Part shown: one piece after another, positions 1-3,954 of the stretch | Layout of the letters: the number at the start of each line of letters is the position of its first letter | How positions within the stretch are numbered: the stretch's first letter is position 1 | NCBI GenBank assembly: GCA_964415445.1 | Contig: CAYQAE010000080.1 | Span: 1 to 5,958, forward strand | Reading direction: 5' to 3' | DNA: 5,958 bases | Source of the DNA: CAYQAE01 sp964415445 [NCBI: uncultured archaeon] | GTDB lineage: Archaea > CAYQAE01 | Program-made: the position numbers and the translations under genes | Notes under the pieces: model-generated | What the model saw: the letters and a program-made list of their open reading frames with translations, nothing else | The model's database searches: none | What the model was told of the DNA's origin: nothing

Positions 1-238
1 CATATACTGCCTTTAGTGGAAAAAATTCGAAATAATTGTTTTCATCAAACCATGCACATTTTATATCCTTTATAGGTATTTTTGTGCGGGATGATAAGGC
101 TAGTGCATATGTTGTTAGCTGAGAAATTGGTCTTTCATCTTTGGAGTTTGGTTTATAACTGATATTTAACAGTTGATTTTTCAAAAAGTCAAAATTAACA
201 AAAAAAAGTAAGTTTTTTTGAAAAATGTTAATTATATA
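1..238 (-). pseudogene. Remnant of RecB-like PD-(D/E)XK nuclease C-terminal region, runs off left edge
   Basis: The minus strand is open from a TAA at 241-239 to the window edge and translates to convincing protein over its last ~60 codons, although no ATG or GTG lies in frame. The part from base ~184 leftward reads as a nuclease C-terminal region. It has an S-Y-K-P-N segment (bases 146-160) where RecB-like nucleases have their D-Y-K catalytic strand. It then has Q-L-T-T-Y (bases 107-121), which matches the QxxxY motif of that superfamily, and an aromatic/acidic segment (WFDE, then YFEFFP). What is known: RecB-family domains need Asp-x-Lys for metal-dependent DNA cleavage, and here Ser stands at the Asp position. 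The codons right of ~190 are low-complexity Phe/Asn/Lys and probably not coding. The only possible start is a TTG at 184-182 with no ribosome site. I infer a 5'-truncated, probably dead gene. The rest lies outside the window, so an intact gene with an unusual start is not excluded. Confidence 0.45.
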
Positions 239-529
239 TTATTATATTAACAATTTAGAAAATCAAGTCCAATTTTTACTTAATTTAAATACAAAAATAA
301 TGTTTTTTGGTATTTTAAGATTAATTTGAGCATAGAATTTTCTCTAGGCTATAACTGTCAATATTCAATAAGTTACAAAGTTCTGGATCAAAAACGTTTG
401 ACAACTCCAATGTTTTGTTATCATTTGGTTCATCGATTTTTATCAATAATTTAATTACTTTAAGTTGCTCTAAAACATTTAAAACTGATGTTTTGTGTTT
501 TTTTTGATGTAATTTTAATCAGTAGTTAG
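239..529. other. A+T-rich spacer left of the hicAB promoter
   Basis: Apart from the orphan fragment described at 321-518, this stretch has no intact gene on either strand, no tRNA-like fold, no tandem repeat array and no convincing inverted repeat. Bases 190-300 are extremely A+T-rich, with runs of A and T. It reads as decayed or non-coding DNA between a nuclease remnant and the toxin-antitoxin locus. Confidence 0.5.
321..518 (-). pseudogene. Orphan minus-strand coding-like fragment, ~66 codons, no usable start
   Basis: Between TGA (521-519) and TAA (323-321) the minus strand is open and has protein-like composition: a basic start (QKKHK), an amphipathic stretch (VLNVLEQLKVIKLLIKI), then an acidic polar part with two Cys ending in EKILCSN. 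There is no ATG or GTG in frame; only internal TTG codons could start it, and none has a ribosome site. It lies in a different frame from the nuclease fragment to its left, so the two could be pieces of one frameshifted gene or of two neighbouring genes. I recognise no family. Helix-rich character is compatible with a small regulatory or winged-helix domain, but that is a guess. It could also be a chance opening in A+T-rich DNA, although such DNA usually accumulates stops quickly. Confidence 0.25.
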
Positions 530-538
530 TTATAAAAG
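530..538 (+). promoter_or_regulatory. TATA box for hicAB
   Basis: TTATAAAAG matches the archaeal TATA element and is preceded by purine-containing bases (GTAGTTAG) in the BRE position. Start of transcription is expected about 25 bases downstream, near 558-562, giving a leader of about 15-20 bases before the hicA ATG at 577. No strong ribosome site lies ahead of hicA (only AGGGC at 563-567), so toxin translation is probably weak. Confidence 0.45.
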
Positions 539-576
539 ACAAAAGGTTAACAAAAAATTTAATAGGGCATGATACA

Positions 577-771
577 ATGAAAGTACGTAAAGTTATCAAG
601 ATGCTAGAATCTGATGGATGGTATATTGTTGCATCCAAAGGAAGCCATAGACAATACAAACACCCGACTAAACAAGGCAGAGTTACAATTGCAGGCAATT
701 TCAGTCATGATCTAGCTCCAGGTACTTTGAATAGTATATTAAAGCAAGCAAAATTAAAAAAGAAGAGGTGA
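577..771 (+). CDS. hicA: HicA family mRNA interferase toxin
   Basis: This 64-residue basic protein is the toxin of a type II HicAB toxin-antitoxin pair. HicA proteins have a double-stranded-RNA-binding-like fold and cleave mRNA without needing the ribosome; HicB binds and blocks them. The sequence shows the family hallmarks: an N-terminal helix (KVRKVIKMLESDGW), then the catalytic G-S-H motif with His24 followed by RQYKHP, a central strand (GRVTIAG) and the C-terminal D-L-A-P-G-T-L..IL.QA.L helix. Length is typical and the active-site His is present, so it should be functional. The ATG at 577 follows a good TATA box (530-538). Its TGA stop (769-771) lies inside the ribosome site of hicB, so the two are translationally coupled. 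It sits beside decayed accessory DNA, as is common for mobile toxin-antitoxin loci. Confidence 0.93.
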   Translation: MKVRKVIKMLESDGWYIVASKGSHRQYKHPTKQGRVTIAGNFSHDLAPGTLNSILKQAKLKKKR

Positions 772-776
772 ATTTT

Positions 777-989
777 ATGTATCGTTTTCTTATTGTAATA
801 GAAAAAGCAAATGGAAATTATTCTGCATATTCACCAGATTTACCTGGCTGTGTTGCAACTGGAAAGACATATGAAGAAGCAGAAAAGAATATGTATGAGG
901 CTATAGAATTACATGTGCAAGGAATAGCTAAAGACCGATTACCGATTCCTAAATCACATACAACAGCAGAATATGTTGTTATCCGATAA
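777..989 (+). CDS. hicB: HicB family antitoxin, short form
   Basis: This 70-residue protein is the antitoxin partner of HicA, which it neutralises by covering the RNase active site. It shows the HicB RNase-H-like core: strand FLIVIEKANGNYSAYSPDLPGC, then VATGKTYEEAEKNMYEAIELHVQ as the long helix, then IPKSHTTAEYVVI. It ends right after this core, so the C-terminal HTH or ribbon-helix-helix DNA-binding domain of longer HicB proteins is absent. Short forms of this kind are known in archaea and cyanobacteria. I place the start at ATG 777 because GAGGTGA (765-771) is a strong ribosome site 5 bases ahead; a GTG at 768 would overlap that site. The strong ribosome site compared with the weak one of hicA should favour antitoxin over toxin. 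Without a DNA-binding domain, the usual autorepression by HicB is not obvious here. Confidence 0.92.
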   Translation: MYRFLIVIEKANGNYSAYSPDLPGCVATGKTYEEAEKNMYEAIELHVQGIAKDRLPIPKSHTTAEYVVIR

Positions 990-1009
990 AAAAAAGGAGT
1001 GTAAGGAGT

Positions 1010-1053
1010 GCCCGCCTCGATCCGAAAAGGATAAGCCACAAGGGATCGGGTGG
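1010..1053 (+). ncRNA. GC-rich structured RNA element downstream of hicB (candidate)
   Basis: This 44-base island is about 60% G+C inside very A+T-rich flanks. It folds into an 11-pair stem: CCGCC (1012-1016) with GGTGG (1049-1053, one G-U), a bulged T1017, then CGATCC (1018-1023) with GGATCG (1043-1048), closing a 19-base loop. It starts 20 bases after the hicB stop and is followed by an oligo-T terminator. In A+T-rich archaea, GC-rich islands outside genes are a known sign of structured RNA. I do not recognise the family: it has no C/D boxes, no clear H/ACA pocket with kink-turn, and no known riboswitch core that I can match. It could be a stabilising 3' untranslated structure of hicAB mRNA, a separate small RNA, or a remnant of a mobile element end. 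Confidence 0.4.
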
Positions 1054-1073
1054 TAATCTTTAGTAATCTCTCC

Positions 1074-1100
1074 TATTTTTTTTTTAATTTTTTCTTTTTT
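1074..1100 (+). terminator. Oligo-T terminator after hicAB and the structured element
   Basis: A run of ten T, then further T-rich blocks (TTTTTT, C, TTTTTT), forms a typical archaeal intrinsic terminator on the + strand. It ends the hicAB transcript and would place the GC-rich hairpin in its 3' untranslated region. The transcription unit converges with the tRNA and channel genes on the other strand. Confidence 0.6.
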
Positions 1101-1153
1101 CTATGAAAATTATGATTGTTTATTTAGATATTTATTACCTATTATTTTTAATA

Positions 1154-1227
1154 AGCCTCGGGAGGGATTTGAACCCCCGACCTGCTGATTACAAGTCAGC
1201 CGCTCAACCAGGCTAAGCTACCGAGGC
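1154..1227 (-). tRNA. tRNA-Thr (anticodon UGU)
   Basis: The minus strand folds into a complete cloverleaf. The 7-pair acceptor stem is GCCTCGG with CCGAGGC. The D-arm is GCTTAGCCTGGTTGAGC and the anticodon stem is GCTGA/TCAGC around the loop CTTGTAA, so the anticodon is UGU (reads ACA-type Thr codons). A 5-base variable loop and a T-arm with TTCAAAT follow. The discriminator base is U (complement of base 1154), which is characteristic of archaeal tRNA-Thr, and CCA is not encoded. There is no intron. It lies 77 bases downstream of the free RCK gene on the same strand. I see no confident separate TATA box for it. Confidence 0.97.
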
Positions 1228-1273
1228 AAATAAAATAATTAATTTCAAAATACAATTACAATTGAAATATTTT

Positions 1274-1296
1274 AAAAAACTAAAAATAAAAGAAAA
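1274..1296 (-). terminator. T-rich terminator after the channel/RCK genes
   Basis: Read on the minus strand this is TTTTCTTTTATTTTTAGTTTTTT, just after the stop of the free RCK gene (1305). It is a typical archaeal oligo-T termination region and probably separates the channel transcript from the tRNA gene. Confidence 0.5.
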
Positions 1297-1304
1297 TTTA
1301 GAAA

Positions 1305-2021
1305 TTATCTGCCTTGAGATATTCCTAAATATCTCTCTGCCTTCTCATTCTCTGTATCGCTGCCCAATATAATGATAATATCATTCTCTTCAATTAATTC
1401 ATTATATTCTGGATTTGGAACTAAGTCCCAATTTCCATCTCTATACTTTGCAATTGCAATTAAAAGCGCTTCTGATAAGTCTTTTAATTTCTCTTTAGTA
1501 AATTTTACATCCTGATTCAAAAAAGGTGAACCCTCCAATATACTATATTGTTGAATATCATATCCACCCATAGAAGTAGTGACTTGTTCAACAAATCTAG
1601 CTACATCTGGCTCAAAGCTAGCACTTGCTATTAATCTACCAGCCAACTCATTTGGTGAAGCTACAAAAGTAACTCCAGCTACTTTTAATGTTTTTTTAAG
1701 CTCTTGTCTTTGGATTGATGCAATAATTCTAGCATTTGGATTATATTTTTTTGTATTCAGTGCAGCAATTAAATTCTTAGTATCATCTCCAGTGCAAATT
1801 ATCACATTCCAACATTTTGAAATTTCTGCTTGATTTAGAGATTGATCAGATGAAGGATCACCTAAGACTACCTTAATATTCTCTGGACTATATGATTTAA
1901 TCTCTGCCTCATATGCAGGGTTATCAGTAATTACTGCCACCTTAAATTCTTCATGAGTTAATTCAGACAATGCAACTTTTCCCACTGAAGACCATCCACA
2001 GATAACAAAATGATTTTCCAT
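1305..2021 (-). CDS. Free-standing RCK (TrkA-N/TrkA-C) gating-ring subunit of a K+ channel
   Basis: This 238-residue soluble protein has no membrane segment. It has an RCK N-terminal Rossmann domain (residues ~3-120) starting HFVICGWSSVGK, with GDP at 54-56 and RIIAS at 98-102, and a TrkA-C domain (~155-236). RCK domains bind ions or nucleotides and open or close K+ channels and transporters. It is a paralogue of the channel encoded just upstream, sharing the HFVICGWSSVGKVA block, the SFEP.V and GGYD.QQY segments, and the final QGR. In MthK a free RCK made from an internal start completes the eight-membered gating ring; this protein starts at the equivalent place (Met-Glu-Asn-His). Its ATG is 2 bases after the channel stop and has a strong ribosome site, GGGGAG (2033-2028), inside the channel gene end. 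I infer it is the soluble half of a hetero-octameric ring. A TrkA-like role with another transporter is possible but less likely given the tight pairing. Confidence 0.88.
   Translation of the reverse strand: MENHFVICGWSSVGKVALSELTHEEFKVAVITDNPAYEAEIKSYSPENIKVVLGDPSSDQSLNQAEISKCWNVIICTGDDTKNLIAALNTKKYNPNARIIASIQRQELKKTLKVAGVTFVASPNELAGRLIASASFEPDVARFVEQVTTSMGGYDIQQYSILEGSPFLNQDVKFTKEKLKDLSEALLIAIAKYRDGNWDLVPNPEYNELIEENDIIIILGSDTENEKAERYLGISQGR
1971..2014. repeat. Direct repeat, copy 1 (start of the free RCK gene)
   Basis: This 44-base stretch matches 2693-2736 at 40 of 44 positions in the same orientation. It encodes HFVICGWSSVGKVA in both genes. Similarity at the DNA level, including synonymous positions, suggests a fairly recent tandem duplication of the RCK coding region, or gene conversion. 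Confidence 0.7.
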
Positions 2022-2023
2022 AT

Positions 2024-3064
2024 TTATCTCCCCTGATGTACATTTAAATAACTAGATAATGAAGAAGTTTCTCTCTCATTACCTAATACAATTATAGTGT
2101 CTCCTTCTGATAAAGTCATATCATCTTTTGGATTTGGAAACAAATCTCGTCTACCTTCAACTTCTTTAACTAACCCAACTATTAATGAACCTACTTCATT
2201 TTTTAGCTTCTCTGAAGCATCTTTTACCTTAAGTCCACAAATTGGACAACTTACTTTTATATCATATTGTTGCAAATCATATCCACCAGTTGATGTGGTC
2301 ATATCTTCTATTAAAAGTCCAACTTCTGGTTCAAAGCTTGCACTTGCAACTAGGCGACCGCCCATCTCATGGGGAGATGTCACATATTCAACTCCTGCTA
2401 ATTTAAGAGATTCTTTGAGCTCTTCTCTTTTAACTGATGCTATAATTCTAGCTTTAGGATTTTTTTCTTTGATAGATAAAGTAGTTATGATATTTTTAGT
2501 ATCCTCATCAGTGCACACAATAATAGTATCTGCAGCGCATATATTTGCATTATCTAGGGCTTTATTAGTTGATGGATCGCCTTGCACTGCTTCGACTTCA
2601 GCATCGCCAGCCCGTGCTTTTATTTTAGATATATCATTTGTATCTTCTGCAATCACTACAACAGGATGACCTGAAGCCATAAGTTCGCTAAATGCAACTT
2701 TTCCAACAGAAGACCAACCACATATAACAAAATGATCTGTCAATTTAGCTTTTTTAAGCCCCATAGATGATCTAAGTCTAGCATTTACCACTGCATCATT
2801 AATTTCTCCAACCAAATAACCTAAAACTCCAACAATAAATACCATCAAAAAAACGCCAATAATTCTACCTACTGTTGTAACAGGAAAGAAGTCACCATAA
2901 CCAACAGTAGATATAGTAACTACTGCCCACCAAAGTGCGTCTCCAATATGCTCTACATCTTCTTCTGCATAATAAAAACCTACAGCACCAACTAAATAAA
3001 CTAAAAGTACAATACCAAGCGCTGAACCTAATTTTTTTACTATAGTTTTTGTTTCTTTATCCAT
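2024..3064 (-). CDS. Two-TM K+ channel with RCK domain, MthK-like
   Basis: This 346-residue protein is a K+ channel of the cytoplasmic membrane. Residue numbers here count from the TTG three codons upstream. It has TM1 (~17-36), a pore helix (LWWAVVTIS), the selectivity filter TVGYGD (56-61), and TM2 (~69-95) with several Gly that could act as a gating hinge. An RCK Rossmann domain follows from HFVICGW (114), then a TrkA-C domain (~262-346). The order and length match MthK-type ligand-gated channels. I chose ATG 3064 over TTG 3073 because it is the standard codon and neither has a strong ribosome site. MthK's first Ca2+ ligand, Asp184, appears to match Asp191, but the positions of Glu210 and Glu212 hold Ser213 and Lys215, so Ca2+ gating as in MthK is unlikely. 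TrkA-C carries an unusual C-P-I-C (276-279). The next gene encodes a matching free RCK. Confidence 0.93.
   Translation of the reverse strand: MDKETKTIVKKLGSALGIVLLVYLVGAVGFYYAEEDVEHIGDALWWAVVTISTVGYGDFFPVTTVGRIIGVFLMVFIVGVLGYLVGEINDAVVNARLRSSMGLKKAKLTDHFVICGWSSVGKVAFSELMASGHPVVVIAEDTNDISKIKARAGDAEVEAVQGDPSTNKALDNANICAADTIIVCTDEDTKNIITTLSIKEKNPKARIIASVKREELKESLKLAGVEYVTSPHEMGGRLVASASFEPEVGLLIEDMTTSTGGYDLQQYDIKVSCPICGLKVKDASEKLKNEVGSLIVGLVKEVEGRRDLFPNPKDDMTLSEGDTIIVLGNERETSSLSSYLNVHQGR
2693..2736. repeat. Direct repeat, copy 2 (RCK start inside the channel gene)
   Basis: Partner of 1971-2014, with 4 mismatches, at the boundary between the channel's TM2 linker and its RCK domain. It marks where the duplicated segment begins. 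Confidence 0.7.
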
Positions 3065-3101
3065 ATAAACCAACTCTTAATTATAATAATTAGTCTTTAA
3101 T

Positions 3102-3113
3102 CATTTTATACAT
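3102..3113 (-). promoter_or_regulatory. TATA box for the K+ channel gene pair
   Basis: On the minus strand this reads ATGTATAAAATG, close to the archaeal TATA consensus. Transcription would start near 3080, leaving about 15 bases before ATG 3064. The box lies in the 54-base gap after the 7-TM gene, so the channel pair can be expressed on its own even if read-through from the 7-TM gene also occurs. Confidence 0.4.
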
Positions 3114-3118
3114 ATTAT

Positions 3119-3865
3119 TTATTTTGTAAATCGATCTATTAATTTATGAAACATTGCAATTGTACGATAGACTAAAATTATACCAAATAATATTGTAATA
3201 GCGGCCATATTTAAAATTAATATACGAAAGAGACTCAAGCCAAATAAATTATCTACATCTTTTGTATCAATTGGAGAAACTGTAATTAACATCACACCAG
3301 CACAAATTGTAAATATAAAAGTAAAAATAATATAATAAGAGACTAATTTGTAAAGTAACCCTTTATATGGTCTTCTTAGTTCAAAAAGATATATAAAGAA
3401 ATATATATATCCAACCACCCATACTACATCTCCGATAACCCCAAATATATCTTGAATTATTGTATCCTCAAAAAAAACAGCTGTGAAAACTTCAAAAAAC
3501 GCTGCTATAATACAAGCATAGATTAATGACAAAAAAAGAGAATAATTAATAAATTTATTTGTTTTTTTAGCCCTCTCTTCCATATCAATCAAAGATATAC
3601 CACGAGCAATAAAAAAAATTGGCATTAAAGCAAATAAAATAATAAATGAATAAAATAAAACTAATTCAATATTACTAAGAGGTGCAAAAATAAAATGCTC
3701 TACAAGAAAAGTAACAGATGCTATTGCAAAAAATATAAGCCCTAAAATAAAATTTATTAGCCCATTCTTATCAATTTTAAATAACTCATAAGAAGTAATA
3801 AGAAGAAAAAGAATACATACCGAAAATAAAATACCATAAAGAATAACTAATACTTCACTAAGCAT
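3119..3865 (-). CDS. Seven-TM integral membrane protein, function unknown
   Basis: This 248-residue protein is almost entirely hydrophobic. I place TM segments at about 4-26, 35-57, 66-89, 106-130, 139-161, 172-197 and 212-234. Basic residues cluster in the 1-2 loop (FKIDK), the 3-4 loop (EERAKKTNK), the 5-6 loop (ELRRPYKG) and the C-terminus (RTIAMFHKLIDRFTK). By the positive-inside rule the N-terminus is outside and the C-terminus in the cytoplasm, a receptor-like 7-TM topology. I do not recognise a family. Archaeal and bacterial 7-TM sensor modules have this layout but are normally fused to a kinase or other output domain, and none is fused here. It lies 54 bases upstream of the K+ channel on the same strand, so joint expression is possible. 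A functional link to potassium or membrane-state sensing is only a guess. The ATG at 3865 follows a weak AGGT. Confidence 0.75.
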   Translation of the reverse strand: MLSEVLVILYGILFSVCILFLLITSYELFKIDKNGLINFILGLIFFAIASVTFLVEHFIFAPLSNIELVLFYSFIILFALMPIFFIARGISLIDMEERAKKTNKFINYSLFLSLIYACIIAAFFEVFTAVFFEDTIIQDIFGVIGDVVWVVGYIYFFIYLFELRRPYKGLLYKLVSYYIIFTFIFTICAGVMLITVSPIDTKDVDNLFGLSLFRILILNMAAITILFGIILVYRTIAMFHKLIDRFTK

Positions 3866-3884
3866 ATACCTAAATTACACTATA

Positions 3885-3894
3885 GTTATAAAAA
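3885..3894 (-). promoter_or_regulatory. TATA-like box for the 7-TM gene
   Basis: On the minus strand TTTTTATAAC lies about 24 bases before the ATG at 3865. If used, transcription would start at or within a few bases of the ATG, implying a leaderless or near-leaderless mRNA, which is common in some archaea and consistent with the weak ribosome site. Confidence 0.35.
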
Positions 3895-3895
3895 C

Positions 3896-3912
3896 TTTGT
3901 CACAAATTTTGT
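3896..3912. promoter_or_regulatory. Candidate operator with three alternating half-sites
   Basis: TTTGT-C-ACAAA-T-TTTGT forms two overlapping inverted repeats with single-base centres. It is placed between the TATA-like boxes of the two divergent genes (7-TM protein leftward, malic enzyme rightward). Such a position would suit a regulator acting on one or both promoters. Base composition is A+T-rich here, so chance is a real alternative. Confidence 0.25.
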
Positions 3913-3925
3913 TTTTAATTAAAAT
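3912..3925 (+). promoter_or_regulatory. TATA-like region for the malic enzyme operon
   Basis: TTTTTAATTAAAAT lies about 37 bases before the ATG at 3955. A start about 25 bases downstream (near 3943) would give a short leader containing the AGAGAT ribosome-site-like sequence at 3945-3950. Confidence 0.35.
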
Positions 3926-3954
3926 ACCCCTACAAAACAAATAAAGAGATAATA

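Noticed and set aside
768-776. GTG at 768 as the hicB start
   Set aside because: It falls inside the GAGGTGA ribosome site and adds only three residues; ATG 777 has ideal spacing.
1-1000. CRISPR array or integrase attachment site near the tRNA and accessory DNA
   Set aside because: No regularly spaced repeats, and no second copy of the tRNA 3' end in the window.
818-1039. Minus-strand open frame covering hicB and part of the GC-rich hairpin
   Set aside because: It is the complement of a well-supported hicB, with no family resemblance; its start lies inside the hairpin.
1012-1053. GC-rich hairpin as a classical Rho-independent terminator of hicAB
   Set aside because: The T run begins about 20 bases after the stem and the loop is large; archaeal termination uses the T tract itself, so the hairpin needs another explanation.
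1141-1154. Small A/T hairpin just after the tRNA on the minus strand
   Set aside because: Only five A-T pairs, expected by chance in DNA this A+T-rich.
1579-1833. + strand open frame opposite the free RCK gene
   Set aside because: Antisense shadow of a conserved domain, with no independent support.
2097-2669. A 190-codon open frame on the + strand inside the K+ channel gene
   Set aside because: It is exactly antisense to a conserved RCK domain, has Ser/Ile-rich shadow composition, and has no ribosome site or recognisable motif.
2750-2764. Internal ATG (Met104 of the channel) as an MthK-like internal start for free RCK
   Set aside because: No ribosome site precedes it, and the separate RCK gene already supplies this product.
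3065-3073. TTG at 3073 as the channel start
   Set aside because: It adds only three residues and has no better ribosome site; ATG 3064 is the standard codon. Not fully excluded.
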